Of a stretch of DNA of 64,000 bases, positions 42,948-52,242 are shown in pieces. Position numbers and translations under genes: made by a program. Source of the stretch: Paenibacillus taichungensis. GTDB lineage: Bacteria; Bacillota; Bacilli; Paenibacillales; Paenibacillaceae. The DNA is taken from the NCBI RefSeq assembly GCF_003287275.1, contig NZ_QEVW01000017.1, positions 148,323 to 212,322 on the forward strand. The letters are read 5' to 3'. Every line of letters starts with the position of its first letter. The first letter of the stretch is position 1. The notes under the pieces were generated by a model. The model searched no databases, was not told the DNA's origin, and was given only the letters and a program-made list of their open reading frames with translations.

Positions 42948-43835
42948 ATGAAGAAGATGACTGAGCGTTATACGCTGACGTCTTCACAGAAAATGATGGT
43001 GTTTGTGCTTTCCATGTCACTGTACGGCTTGTCCAACATGTTCACAGAGCTTATTCCCAAGCTCCAGCTTGGACCGATTGAATTATCTGTTGAGTACTTT
43101 GCCTTCATTCCGCTGACACTTTGCATTTTGTTCCACCCCATGATTGCTGCCCTTGGCGCGGCTCTTGGCGAAGTGATCTTCGGAGAGCTGATGCTGGGGC
43201 AATTCGGCGGACTGGGCGAGCTGGAGAAATTCATTACCTTTTCCTTCGCCATGTATGTCGCAGGACGTATGGTCAGTGATCCACGCAATCGCAGACAGGT
43301 CGGAATCGCAGCCATGACAGGAGTCATCATTCATCAGTTCCTCAGTTCACTGGTGGATATCGGTAAAGTGTGGATTGGTGTAGAGCAGTTGGAAGCCGTG
43401 CCTGGTCTTGCGGAAAGTGTTGTTCTGATTGAAGGGGTTGGCTTTTTAAATGACGTGTTGTTCTCAGGCATCCTATTCGCTCTGTTGCCTACGCTGTATC
43501 TCGTACCCCTGCTCTATGGCAAAATTGAACCACTCCTCGGCATTAAACCTCGTAATCCAGGGATGAAATATGAAGGCATCGGCTTTTTTCGTCCGAAACT
43601 GATCCTGATTGGTGTGCTGCTGCTTGCGCTCGCCTTTGGTGCGGAATCCCTATCCGAAATGGATATCAACTTCGCGGTTTGGGAGACGGACTATGCAGAT
43701 CAATATGGTTCGGCTTCTATATGGATTAGTATCGGGGCTGCTGCATTGGTTGCCGTGGTAACATTAATGATCATGCGCGCTAAACGAAGCAAAAATAAAA
43801 CGGTACCCGGTACGGAGAACCGCCCTTATGCATAA
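42948..43835 (+). CDS. ECF transporter S component (substrate-binding membrane protein), unknown substrate
   Basis: A 295-aa membrane protein with GGGAGG upstream and about seven or eight hydrophobic segments, followed by a basic tail. The compact N-terminal six-helix part, with acidic and glycine-rich loops (AALGAALGEVIFGELMLGQFGGLGELEKF), and the position directly before a fused ECF ATPase and an EcfT support an S component. The gene order S-AA'-T equals ykoE-ykoD-ykoC of B. subtilis. No thiamin, cobalamin or other vitamin riboswitch is visible upstream; a palindromic RpiR-type operator is found instead. The substrate is therefore probably not a riboswitch-controlled vitamin. It overlaps the next gene by 8 bp. 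Confidence 0.75.
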   Translation: MKKMTERYTLTSSQKMMVFVLSMSLYGLSNMFTELIPKLQLGPIELSVEYFAFIPLTLCILFHPMIAALGAALGEVIFGELMLGQFGGLGELEKFITFSFAMYVAGRMVSDPRNRRQVGIAAMTGVIIHQFLSSLVDIGKVWIGVEQLEAVPGLAESVVLIEGVGFLNDVLFSGILFALLPTLYLVPLLYGKIEPLLGIKPRNPGMKYEGIGFFRPKLILIGVLLLALAFGAESLSEMDINFAVWETDYADQYGSASIWISIGAAALVAVVTLMIMRAKRSKNKTVPGTENRPYA

Positions 43836-45714
43836 TGAAATGTCCACATCAGCTCCTGTTTCCGCATCGGATTCCGCCATTTCCATTCAAAATGTCATCT
43901 TTACGTATCCTGGCTCGGAAGAACCTGTCCTGATCGGAGCTTCGCTTGAACTCCCAAGAGGCAGTTTCACAGCCATTATCGGGGGCAACGGTTGCGGCAA
44001 ATCCACTCTGTGCAAGTTGTTTAATGGCCTTATTCCCCAATTCTACACAGGAGACTTCTCCGGTGAAGTCCATGTTCTTGGCATGTCAGCCGAAGGCCGG
44101 AGTGTTGCAGACCTGTCCAGAAAGATCGGTTACGTCTATCAGGATTTCGACAACCAGCTCGTGCGGCCCACCGTTTTGGACGAGGCTTGCTTTGCACCAC
44201 TCAATTACGGCCTGCCCAACTATCGGGAGCTCGGTGAACGCGCACTCGCCATGTGTGGCCTGGATGCCATTCATAACCGATACATCTGGGAATTGAGCGG
44301 TGGGCAGAAACATCTGCTCGCCCTGGCCGGAGCTCTGTCGCTCGACCCCGATATCCTAATCGTGGATGAACCTGTCTCACAGCTTGACCCGCAGCATGCA
44401 AGACTTATCTATGAGTGCCTTTCCAGATTGAATACGGAATATGGCAAGACGATTATCGTCATCGAACACCATACTGAATTTATCGCCAACTTCTGCGCAA
44501 ATGTGGTATTGATGGACAAGGGCCGGGTCTTGTGGAACCTCCCTGTTAGGGAAGGTTTGAATCGCATTAGCGATCTGGAGCGACTTGGCATTCAGCCTCC
44601 TGAGGTGACACGGGCAGCTGTTCAGGCTGCGGAAATATCTCAGGGCCAAAAAACAAATGCGAACCCCTCAGATCCAGGACATCGCTTCCCAATTACTGTG
44701 GAAGAAGCAAACGTTTATTTTGCCGAACATTACCCGTATATGCCATCCGATTCTTTACAAAATGAACCATCATCCTATTTGGATTTGGTACCCGACGTTC
44801 CCAATCAGATGATGCACTCCGAGGGCCTAACGATTGCTTCCGCTGCTGAACCATTGATTCCTATCGTTCAGTTTCATCAAACTCGGCTACGTTACAGAGG
44901 ACTGGGCAAAAAAGAACATGAAGTCATTCGTGGTGTTAATATTTCACTCCATGAAGGAGAACGGATTGCCTTGATTGGCAATAATGGTGCCGGCAAATCC
45001 TCCTTATTGAAGATGATGGCTGGCATTAGCCTGCCACAGGAAGGCAGTGTCAGTGTTCTGGGTGAAGTTACGCACCGTTCCTCTTTGGAGCAGCTGGCGG
45101 GTAAGGTCGCCTATATTTTTCAGAACTCTTCCGAGATGTTTATCGAAGACAGTGTCCGCAAAGAAGTCGCGTATTTCCTGAAGAACCGTCGTATCCCGGA
45201 AGCTGACCTGCAAATTGCACATGTATTGGAGCGTTTCCGGCTTACTCCGCTGCAAGAGAGGGGTGCCCGGCTTCTCAGTGGTGGACAACAGCGACGTGTC
45301 ACACTTGCCATCGGTGCAGCCATGAAGCCTTCACTTATGCTGCTGGATGAGCCTACCGCCAATCTGGACCTCGCCACTCGCGAGGAACTGATAGGTGTGC
45401 TGAATGAGCTGGATCAGCATGTGCAAACAACCGTCATTGCCACGCATGATATGCAGCTGGTTACCCAGTGGGCCAGTCGTGTTATTGTGCTTCACAATGG
45501 CCAGGTGGAAGCAGATGGCACACCTGCCGACGTGTTTGCAGATGAATCCCTTCTGCGCCGCTCCGGGCTTGCACTTACCCAGATCATGGAGCTCTCCCAT
45601 CGGATGGGACTGCCTACACTTTCACCGACAACCGAGGCCTTTGTTGACAGCCTGTTGAATCAATCAATCACCAAGGAGGATATGCATCATGCAGCTCGTC
45701 CGCAACTGGTTTGA
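43828..45714 (+). CDS. Fused double ATPase of ECF transporter (EcfA-EcfA')
   Basis: A 628-aa protein with two complete ABC ATPase domains. Domain 1 (about 15-270) has Walker A GGNGCGKST, signature LSGGQKHLLALAGAL and Walker B ILIVDEPVSQLDP. Domain 2 (about 350-600) has Walker A GNNGAGKSS, signature LSGGQQRRVTLAIGAA and Walker B LMLLDEPTANLD. The Q-loop regions YVYQDFDNQLV and YIFQNSSEMFI resemble those of EcfA/CbiO-type ATPases. The linker (about 275-350) is polar and long. Its start overlaps the S component by 8 bp and its end overlaps EcfT by 26 bp, so translation is tightly coupled. It powers the transporter. Confidence 0.93.
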   Translation: MHNEMSTSAPVSASDSAISIQNVIFTYPGSEEPVLIGASLELPRGSFTAIIGGNGCGKSTLCKLFNGLIPQFYTGDFSGEVHVLGMSAEGRSVADLSRKIGYVYQDFDNQLVRPTVLDEACFAPLNYGLPNYRELGERALAMCGLDAIHNRYIWELSGGQKHLLALAGALSLDPDILIVDEPVSQLDPQHARLIYECLSRLNTEYGKTIIVIEHHTEFIANFCANVVLMDKGRVLWNLPVREGLNRISDLERLGIQPPEVTRAAVQAAEISQGQKTNANPSDPGHRFPITVEEANVYFAEHYPYMPSDSLQNEPSSYLDLVPDVPNQMMHSEGLTIASAAEPLIPIVQFHQTRLRYRGLGKKEHEVIRGVNISLHEGERIALIGNNGAGKSSLLKMMAGISLPQEGSVSVLGEVTHRSSLEQLAGKVAYIFQNSSEMFIEDSVRKEVAYFLKNRRIPEADLQIAHVLERFRLTPLQERGARLLSGGQQRRVTLAIGAAMKPSLMLLDEPTANLDLATREELIGVLNELDQHVQTTVIATHDMQLVTQWASRVIVLHNGQVEADGTPADVFADESLLRRSGLALTQIMELSHRMGLPTLSPTTEAFVDSLLNQSITKEDMHHAARPQLV

Positions 45715-46516
45715 CAAAATATCCATTGAACGCATTCAGCTTGAGCTGATGAATACGGTATATGGCAGCGGGCATGCCAGCCTGTCGCGGATTGATCCGC
45801 GTGTCATGCTGATCTGGTATCTCTTTTTCGCCATCGTCCCCTGGTTTGTTCATAACGGAACTGTGCTGCTCGGCATGTTTCTATTGATGGTGACGACCAC
45901 CATACTGTCCAGAGCCGCTCCTTTTATCATTATCATTCTTTGCCTGGGCTTAATCGGCCAGGTCGGGTGGATGTTTATCATCTCACTGTTCTTTGGTGGC
46001 AATCTGGAATCTGCATTCCCTTTGCTGCTGCTCACCCTGAAGCTGTCGATCGTCTCACTCGCAAGTATCACCGTCTTTTCGGGCATGGACCCGGAACGGA
46101 TCGGTGATGGGTTGCTTGCGCTCGGCATGCCTGCAACGTTCTCCTTCAGCCTCTCTTATGCTTACCGCATATTGCCGGTGCTGTTCGGTGAATTCCGCAA
46201 TATCATGCTGTCCTACAGATTGCGGGGTCAGGTTCCCTCCCGGCACGGATGGCTCTACTGGCGGCTCGTTGTCTATTATATGAAGCTGTTCGTTGTATCT
46301 TTCTTCCCGCTCATGCTGGCTACCGCCAAACGTTCCCGCACAACCGTGGAAGCACTGGAGACACGCGGATTCTCGTACGGCATGAAGCATCCCGAGTCCA
46401 AACGCCTGAAGCTGGCTCATCTGAAAATCAGCTCACGTGACCTCGGATTTCTCGCCGGATCGGTAATCTATGTTACATTGCTGTTCTGGGTCGGCGGGTA
46501 TTACGAGATTCTGTAA
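45689..46516 (+). CDS. ECF transporter transmembrane protein EcfT
   Basis: A 275-aa protein starting inside the end of the ATPase gene, with AAGGAGG upstream. EcfT features are the N-terminal SRIDPRVMLIWYLFFAIVP, four or more membrane helices, and the two cytoplasmic coupling regions with conserved arginine/glycine motifs (LSYRLRGQVPSRHG and VEALETRGFSYG). These bind the two ATPase domains. It completes a dedicated ECF importer with the two upstream genes. A PHP-family gene follows after 64 bp. Confidence 0.92.
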   Translation: MQLVRNWFDKISIERIQLELMNTVYGSGHASLSRIDPRVMLIWYLFFAIVPWFVHNGTVLLGMFLLMVTTTILSRAAPFIIIILCLGLIGQVGWMFIISLFFGGNLESAFPLLLLTLKLSIVSLASITVFSGMDPERIGDGLLALGMPATFSFSLSYAYRILPVLFGEFRNIMLSYRLRGQVPSRHGWLYWRLVVYYMKLFVVSFFPLMLATAKRSRTTVEALETRGFSYGMKHPESKRLKLAHLKISSRDLGFLAGSVIYVTLLFWVGGYYEIL

Positions 46517-46580
46517 TTCAAAATAAAATGCTGTAACTATTCATACCATTAACCATTCATGGAATAAAGGAGTGTCTTCT

Positions 46581-47360
46581 ATGCGCATTGATCTTCATAC
46601 ACACGGCAAATTATCCAAAAACTCTGATTTCTCGGTTGATTACTTCACCGAAATGGTCAACGAAGCCAAAGCAAGCGGGCTCGAAGCCCTCGCGCTCACC
46701 GAACATTTTAACACCCGCAACTTCTACGAGGTCTATGAGACGCTGGATCGTCTCTATCCATACAACGGCGAGTACTACGATGCAGATGGACTGCGCATTT
46801 TTCCCGGTATGGAAGTGGACATTCAGGAGACAGGACATATTTTGCTGGTGGGTCAAAAAGAACATATCCTTGCCGTCCGCGTCGGTCTGGAACCATATAC
46901 AGCCAAAGGTTCATTCATTCCTTTTGCAGAACTGCTGGATATGGCCGAAGCCTGGCCTCTGCTGAAAATTGGCGCACACCCTTTCCGAGAGTCTACTCCC
47001 CTGCATCAGCTGGACCGCGATTTGTTGCTGCGTCTGGATGCCTTTGATCTAAACGCCAAGGATTTGTACCAATACGGCATCGAGACGTGTCGCGGACAGG
47101 TTGAACCATTCGCCCAGTCCCTCGGTAAACCCATCACAGCCGGAAGTGATACCCACCAGTGCCTGCAATACGGCAGTGTCTTCAATGTACTGGATCGTCC
47201 ATGCGCATCGGTTGCCGAGCTCAAAGAGCAGATTCTCGCTGGTACGTACAGCATCGAAATATCCAACGATCTTCCTCTCCGCGTCAAAGCCTCCGTTATG
47301 CTGAAGAAAGTGATGAAACGTCTTGCCAAGTTGGACGGTAACCATTTGCAGAAAGTTTAG
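46581..47360 (+). CDS. PHP-domain phosphoesterase
   Basis: The start is ATG 46581 (MRIDLHTHGKLSK) behind AAAGGAG; a GTG nine bases earlier overlaps that site. The protein has 259 aa. It keeps the PHP metal-binding set: DLHTH, LALTEHFN, FPGMEVDI, GAHPFRE and AGSDTHQ. The family covers histidinol phosphatases, RNA-end nucleases and other phosphoesterases. It is the last gene of the ECF transporter operon and lies under a divergent sugar-phosphate-type regulator. A phosphatase acting on the imported or derived compound is the natural inference, but a nuclease-like activity cannot be excluded. Confidence 0.88.
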   Translation: MRIDLHTHGKLSKNSDFSVDYFTEMVNEAKASGLEALALTEHFNTRNFYEVYETLDRLYPYNGEYYDADGLRIFPGMEVDIQETGHILLVGQKEHILAVRVGLEPYTAKGSFIPFAELLDMAEAWPLLKIGAHPFRESTPLHQLDRDLLLRLDAFDLNAKDLYQYGIETCRGQVEPFAQSLGKPITAGSDTHQCLQYGSVFNVLDRPCASVAELKEQILAGTYSIEISNDLPLRVKASVMLKKVMKRLAKLDGNHLQKV

Positions 47361-47394
47361 GGAGTAGAAAACCACAACTTCCAAATAATTCAAA

Positions 47395-47428
47395 ATGAGC
47401 CCAAAGGATATTTATCCTTTAGGCTCAT
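47395..47428. terminator. Bidirectional stem-loop between ECF/PHP operon and VOC gene
   Basis: ATGAGCC-AAAGGAT pairs with ATCCTTT-GGCTCAT. The leftward T-run is short (TTTTG) and the rightward flank is weaker. Confidence 0.6.
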
Positions 47429-47449
47429 GACGGATTCATTTTCACTTCA

Positions 47450-47893
47450 TTAAAAATCATGCACCGTCACACAGAGCTGAATGACGATTCCGAACGGATC
47501 ACGCACAATTCCATACCCCGGACTAAACTCGTTTTGTTCATAAGGCACCAGCACCTTAACCTGCTCATGTTGTACCAGCGAATTATACAGCTCTGTCATC
47601 GTACTTTTATCTTTCGATTGAATGCATAATGACGTGCTGTTTCCCAGCTGCCAAGGGCGACCCGTATCCATTTCTTCCTCAGCAATCATCAATTTGTTTA
47701 CCCCGATCTGGAGTACCGAATGTGTAATATATTCATCCTGCCCTTCAGGATACTCAAACCCTGGATTCATTTCCTTCATCTCTTTGTAATTTTTCTTGAA
47801 TAATACGTCAGCCCCCAGGTACTTCTCATAAAAAGCAATGGCTGCAGCAGCATCACCATTCATCGACAGAAACGGGATCACTTCAAAATTCAT
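47450..47893 (-). CDS. VOC-family protein, PhnB-like
   Basis: A 147-aa protein with the glyoxalase/bleomycin-resistance fold. The PhnB/3-demethylubiquinone methyltransferase-like subgroup is suggested by PFLSMNGDAAAAIAFYEKYLGADVLFK and YGIVRDPFGIVIQLCV. Candidate metal or substrate residues include the His of ITHSVLQIG. It diverges from a WYL regulator with only 88 bp between start codons, so the regulator may control it. No substrate can be assigned. Confidence 0.88.
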   Translation of the reverse strand: MNFEVIPFLSMNGDAAAAIAFYEKYLGADVLFKKNYKEMKEMNPGFEYPEGQDEYITHSVLQIGVNKLMIAEEEMDTGRPWQLGNSTSLCIQSKDKSTMTELYNSLVQHEQVKVLVPYEQNEFSPGYGIVRDPFGIVIQLCVTVHDF

Positions 47894-47946
47894 CTGTATT
47901 GCCTCCTTCGTTTGATTGGATTACACTGTTTACTATAACGAATAAA

Positions 47947-47965
47947 GGTGCCAATCTCTGGCACC
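47947..47965. promoter_or_regulatory. Inverted repeat before the WYL regulator
   Basis: GGTGCCA-ATCTC-TGGCACC has perfect 7-base arms and lies between the WYL gene's ribosome-binding site and the divergent VOC promoter. It is a candidate autoregulatory operator. Confidence 0.5.
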
Positions 47966-47981
47966 ATTGAGAGGTTCTATT

Positions 47982-48986
47982 ATGAAAAAATCGGAACGAA
48001 TGAACCAGATGCTGCGCTTTATCAATCAAAAACAGCACTTCACCCTGCAAGATCTCATGCAGGAGTTTCAGATATCCAAGAGAACTGCATTACGAGACAT
48101 CGCGTCATTGGAGGAAATCGGTGCACCCATTTATACCGAATATGGACGTTATGGGGGATATCGTTTGCTTCAGCAGATGCAGCTGCCTCCCATTTCATTT
48201 AATACGAGTGAGCTTCATGCCCTCTACTTTGCCATGCAGGCCTTGCGCAGCTTTACCAACCTGCCCTTTCAGGTCTCTTTTCGTTCCATTCACGAGAAGT
48301 TTCTAAGTGCCCTATCCGAAAACCAGAGACAGGCTATCGAACAAATCCAGCATCGGGTCTCTTTCAGACACACCGAGCAAATCCGGGATAGTGAGCATTT
48401 GGAGTTTCTATTAATGGCCGCTGCTGCGAATATAGTGATACAGATTACGTATCAACATATTCGCAGCAGTAGTAGTACCCCAGATAACAGCTCAAATCCC
48501 GACAAACCCCAGCCCAGCATACGCACCATTCAGCCAATCGCCCTCTATGCCATGAAAGGCTACTGGTATTGCCAGGCGTATGATCTCGATAAACAGGCGT
48601 ACCGTGTATTCCGTTGTGACCGAATCACCTCATCCGAGGCGACAGATATCGAACCTATACCACGTATTAATGAACTCAATCTACAGGATGCCCACTCGTT
48701 ATGGAAACCATCAGAGAACGCTATCCCATTTAAATGTCTGATCAATGAAGCCGGGGTTGAGCTATTCCAGCAAGAACAGTTTCCATCCATGCGGATCATT
48801 AACGAATCTGGAGCTGATAATGGACAAACTGGATACGCCTATTTAGTCGGGGCGTATGAAGCCCATGAGCTTGAGTTCATCATTCGTTATCTTGCAAGCT
48901 TCGGCAAGTCCATTAAGATCTTGGAGCCAGATCACTTAAAAGAATCCTTACGACAGCACTATCTGGATTTGCTTGACCATGTTTAA
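47982..48986 (+). CDS. YafY-type HTH/WYL transcriptional regulator
   Basis: The start is ATG 47982 (MKKSERMNQML) behind GAGAGG; the frame opens at a TTG 15 bases earlier. The protein has 334 aa. A DeoR-like helix-turn-helix (FTLQDLMQEFQISKRTALRDIASLEEIGAPIYTEYGRYGGYRL) is followed by a WYL domain (about 150-225: VIQITYQHI, IQPIALYAMKGYWYCQAYDLDK) and a WCX-like C-terminal domain. It probably represses itself and the divergent PhnB-like gene through the palindrome between them. The ligand is unknown. Confidence 0.9.
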   Translation: MKKSERMNQMLRFINQKQHFTLQDLMQEFQISKRTALRDIASLEEIGAPIYTEYGRYGGYRLLQQMQLPPISFNTSELHALYFAMQALRSFTNLPFQVSFRSIHEKFLSALSENQRQAIEQIQHRVSFRHTEQIRDSEHLEFLLMAAAANIVIQITYQHIRSSSSTPDNSSNPDKPQPSIRTIQPIALYAMKGYWYCQAYDLDKQAYRVFRCDRITSSEATDIEPIPRINELNLQDAHSLWKPSENAIPFKCLINEAGVELFQQEQFPSMRIINESGADNGQTGYAYLVGAYEAHELEFIIRYLASFGKSIKILEPDHLKESLRQHYLDLLDHV

Positions 48987-49090
48987 CTACCACCACCAAC
49001 TAACCATTTGCAATGTGTGCCCGCAACAGGAACCAGCATGAAGATGATCCTCCAGAGACCTCATCGTACATCAATATTGATCTTTTATCG

Positions 49091-50284
49091 TCAAAGTCTG
49101 GACTCTGATTTATCATGAACCGCTGGAGAGCTTTTTTTATTGCCTATCACCACCTGAACCATGATTTGCAGCACGATGATTATAGCCAGACCATAGAATG
49201 CTTGAACAAAGCTGTCCGTAGTATCATGGAGCCAACCGATCGCCAGTGGACCGAGGGCGCCCAGAATGTAACCGCCCGATTGAGTCATGGCTGACCAGGC
49301 GCTGGCTTCCTGAGCGTTATTCGTCTCATCAATGGGCAGCATCAGAGCGATCGGAAACAGTCCCCCGGCCCCAATGCCGAGTGGTATCGCAGCCAGCCAA
49401 GGACTAACGGACAGGTTCAGCATTAGGACACCTATCAACTCCATTAACGCACATCCAACAAGCCAGAATACACGTCTTTGGTAACGGTGAACAAGCATTG
49501 GAATGAATAACGTAGACGGCAATGAAATCAACGTAAATAACGTTTGGATGCTGCCGGCAGTCTCTTTTGTGTATCCCTGGCTCTGGATCGCAGGCGCAAG
49601 CCATGCAGTCAATGAATAGAAAATCGCTGCCATCAGTCCGAAGAATAATGTCAGCAGCCACGCTCGTATATTTTTCACTGGAAGAGCTTCTACGTTCACA
49701 GTAGAAATCTGCCCCGATTGTCGATCTTTTCGTGCTACCAAGGCTAATCTCATCCAGATCGGTAAAGCAATTGCTGCAAGTAATGCCCATACCGATAGTG
49801 AACCCTTCCACGACCCTCCCAGGATATTTTGAAGGGGAACCGATAGCCCAACACTAAAGCTGGCCCCCACGACCATTGCTGTAGAGTAAAGCCCCACCAT
49901 GGCAGCAACTCTCGTAGGGAAGTACTGCTTGATAAAGCTGGACAACAGTGGTCCGGCTAATGCAATCCCTACACCGGATAGAAATGAAGTAAACATCATC
50001 AGAGGCGCTGCACCCACGAACAACCGCAATGCCGTACCAATTCCAATAAGGATTAGAGCCAAAACAATCGCGCCCTCATTCCCCCACCTCCTGCTCAGCT
50101 TTAAGGAAAATGGAGCGAATATACCCATACATAATACGGGAAGCGTAGTTAACAGACTTGCGGTAATTCCGCTAATACCCAGATCACTTTGTATGGTACT
50201 CATTAGTGGTGAAATGGATGTAATGGGTGGTCGCAAATTCAATGAAGCCAGAATAAGCGCCAGAACAATATAAAATAGTTTCAC
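49091..50284 (-). CDS. CynX/NimT-type MFS transporter
   Basis: A 397-aa protein with about 12 membrane helices. Family marks of the CynX/NimT/YycB group are the N-terminal LILASLNLRPPITSISPL, the loop LSRRWGNEGA, and LSGVGIALAGPLLSSFIKQYFPTRVAAMVGLYSTAM. Members include cyanate and 2-nitroimidazole transporters. It diverges from a LysR regulator (50446), the same layout as cynR and its target. No cyanase is nearby. I see no clear terminator after the gene. Confidence 0.88.
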   Translation of the reverse strand: MKLFYIVLALILASLNLRPPITSISPLMSTIQSDLGISGITASLLTTLPVLCMGIFAPFSLKLSRRWGNEGAIVLALILIGIGTALRLFVGAAPLMMFTSFLSGVGIALAGPLLSSFIKQYFPTRVAAMVGLYSTAMVVGASFSVGLSVPLQNILGGSWKGSLSVWALLAAIALPIWMRLALVARKDRQSGQISTVNVEALPVKNIRAWLLTLFFGLMAAIFYSLTAWLAPAIQSQGYTKETAGSIQTLFTLISLPSTLFIPMLVHRYQRRVFWLVGCALMELIGVLMLNLSVSPWLAAIPLGIGAGGLFPIALMLPIDETNNAQEASAWSAMTQSGGYILGALGPLAIGWLHDTTDSFVQAFYGLAIIIVLQIMVQVVIGNKKSSPAVHDKSESRL

Positions 50285-50394
50285 TATGGATCACCTCATG
50301 TATTGTTATATAGTTGCATTCACTCATGATCCAGGCTGTAGATCTTTTTGTGGTGCAAGACTAGTATAGAAGCATTAGAATGATTGAACAATAC

Positions 50395-50407
50395 AATAGT
50401 TTCTATT
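50395..50407. promoter_or_regulatory. Possible LysR-type site
   Basis: AATAG-TTT-CTATT is a small perfect palindrome of the T-N11-A kind, 39 bases before the LysR start codon and within the divergent region. Confidence 0.35.
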
Positions 50408-50445
50408 AAAATGATTATAAAAACCAATGATTAGAGGAGAGGCAT

Positions 50446-51327
50446 ATGGAAATACGTCAAATGGAGAACTTTATCGTCGTTTGTGAGGAACTCCATTTTA
50501 CACGCGCAGCAGATAAAATCGGCATTTCTCAACCTACCTTGAGTCAACAGATTCGAGCGTTGGAGGATGAGTTAGGCGTTCCCTTGTTCGACCGGGTAGG
50601 TAAAAAGATTGTGATGACCCAGGCCGGGACACTGTTCCTGGAGCATTGTATACAAATGGTTCGTCATTTACAGAATACCCAGGATGCGTTAGCTGAATTC
50701 CGTAATGATCAGCGAGGCAAGCTGGTGATTGGAGTCCTACCGTCCGATTTGGACTACCGTCTTACTCCACTGCTCGTTCATTTTCATGCCCATTTTCCAA
50801 AGGTGAAATTAAAGGTTGTTTCTTCCATTTATGTATTGAATCAAGTGCTGGATAACGAAGTCGACATCGGCATTGAGCTCACTTCGATTTCTGATGACCG
50901 TCTTGTCCGCATTCCCTTGTGCAGCGAAGAATACGTACTCGTCGTTTCGGAGAACCACGCTTGGGCTGAACGAAATGAGATTGGAATTAAGGAACTGCGC
51001 GATATTCAGACCGTAATGTTCCCGGAAGGGTTCACAGGCAGAGAACTGGTTGATGGCTATTGTCGCAAATATGGCTTTACCTTGAATACGATCATGGAGA
51101 CAAGTTCAGCAACCTCCATTATTAGTCTGGTCAAAGCTAACGTTGGCGGAACAGTGCTGCCCTATCCACTGATCAAGGCAATGAATGAACCGACACTTCG
51201 CATCATCCGTATCACGGACGATGCCCCTTACCGTCACTTTGAGATCATTCATCGGTCCGATCGTTACCTGACCCAATCTGCCAAAGCATTTATTGAGAAA
51301 ACCATTGATTATTTTAATCAAGGATAA
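50446..51327 (+). CDS. LysR-family transcriptional regulator
   Basis: A 293-aa LysR protein with AGAGGAGA upstream. The N-terminal helix-turn-helix reads MENFIVVCEELHFTRAADKIGISQPTLSQQIRALEDELGVPLFDR. The C-terminal effector-binding domain starts near residue 90 (GKLVIGVLPSDLDYRLTPLLVHFHAHFP). It resembles CynR-type regulators and diverges from a CynX-like transporter, its likely target. A VOC gene follows 22 bp downstream and may be co-transcribed. Confidence 0.92.
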   Translation: MEIRQMENFIVVCEELHFTRAADKIGISQPTLSQQIRALEDELGVPLFDRVGKKIVMTQAGTLFLEHCIQMVRHLQNTQDALAEFRNDQRGKLVIGVLPSDLDYRLTPLLVHFHAHFPKVKLKVVSSIYVLNQVLDNEVDIGIELTSISDDRLVRIPLCSEEYVLVVSENHAWAERNEIGIKELRDIQTVMFPEGFTGRELVDGYCRKYGFTLNTIMETSSATSIISLVKANVGGTVLPYPLIKAMNEPTLRIIRITDDAPYRHFEIIHRSDRYLTQSAKAFIEKTIDYFNQG

Positions 51328-51349
51328 GCTCAGAGGGAGAGTGACTTGA

Positions 51350-52024
51350 ATGCAAATAAAAGAGGTTAACTTGTTCACCCATCAAATGGAGGCCATGAAG
51401 CAGTTTTACGGTACGTTATTGGAGTTGGAGCTGCTGGAGGAAAGTACATCGTCCATATCGTTTCGCACAGGAAATTCGCTCTTTTCATTTCAGCAAACTT
51501 CTGGTCAGGAAAAGCCCTTCTATCATGTGGCATTTACGATTCCGACAAACCAACTTGCTGAAGCCAAGAAGTGGGTTCAAGATCGAAACATTCCTTTGCT
51601 TTCCAAGGACGATAAAGATGAGTTCTATTTCCCCTATTGGGATGCGACTGCTTTCTATTTCTATGACCCGAGTGGTAATTTGATGGAGTTCATCGCTCAC
51701 CATTCGTTGGATAATGCAGTCCAAGAAACCTTTGATTCCAGGCAGCTGCTATGCATTAGCGAGATCGGCCTGCCTGTCGATGATGTACCCAATACGATAA
51801 ACAAAATGAATGGACAGTATCACCTTGAACCCTTTGCCGGAGACGGAAAACAATTTGCCCCCATCGGTGACGCGGAAGGCATGTTTATTGTAATTGACAA
51901 AGAGATGCCCTGGTTCCCAGACGGACGCAAACCCGGGGTATTTGCCACTGAGGTAAAAGTTGAAACTGGGCAAACTGGGAGCATTTCATTGCAGAACGGT
52001 TTGTACTCTATTGATTCCAATTAA
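51350..52024 (+). CDS. VOC-family protein (two half-domains)
   Basis: A 224-aa protein with GGGAGAG upstream. The first VOC module (1 to about 125) is clear: VNLFTHQMEAMKQFYGTLLELELLE, YHVAFTIP, and AFYFYDPSGNLMEFIAHH with the metal-type Glu of MEF and His of YHVAF. The second half (about 135-195: LCISEIGLPVDDVPNTINKM, GMFIVIDKEMPWFPDG) is shorter and degenerate. It is co-oriented with the LysR gene 22 bp upstream. It could be a glyoxalase, fosfomycin-resistance-like or ring-cleavage type enzyme; no substrate is implied. Confidence 0.85.
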   Translation: MQIKEVNLFTHQMEAMKQFYGTLLELELLEESTSSISFRTGNSLFSFQQTSGQEKPFYHVAFTIPTNQLAEAKKWVQDRNIPLLSKDDKDEFYFPYWDATAFYFYDPSGNLMEFIAHHSLDNAVQETFDSRQLLCISEIGLPVDDVPNTINKMNGQYHLEPFAGDGKQFAPIGDAEGMFIVIDKEMPWFPDGRKPGVFATEVKVETGQTGSISLQNGLYSIDSN

Positions 52025-52155
52025 ATCAGAGAGTCCTGTATTGTTATTCTCCCTTTACTCCCTATATTCAACAAAAGTTTTGCTTTCTTATCACAGAGGA
52101 CAATGCCTTTATATTAGTTGGTCTGGACACAGATAATTTGATTTTATTGCATAGC

Positions 52156-52197
52156 AAAAAGGGTCCTAATGACTATTAATCATCAGGACCCTTTTTT
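52156..52197. terminator. Bidirectional terminator after glmS and the VOC gene
   Basis: AAAAAGGGTCCTAATGA pairs with TCAGGACCCTTTTTT, with T-runs on both strands. Confidence 0.85.
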
Positions 52198-52242
52198 AAA
52201 TATTATGATTTAACATCGTTGTTGAGATTAAGGATAAATCCC

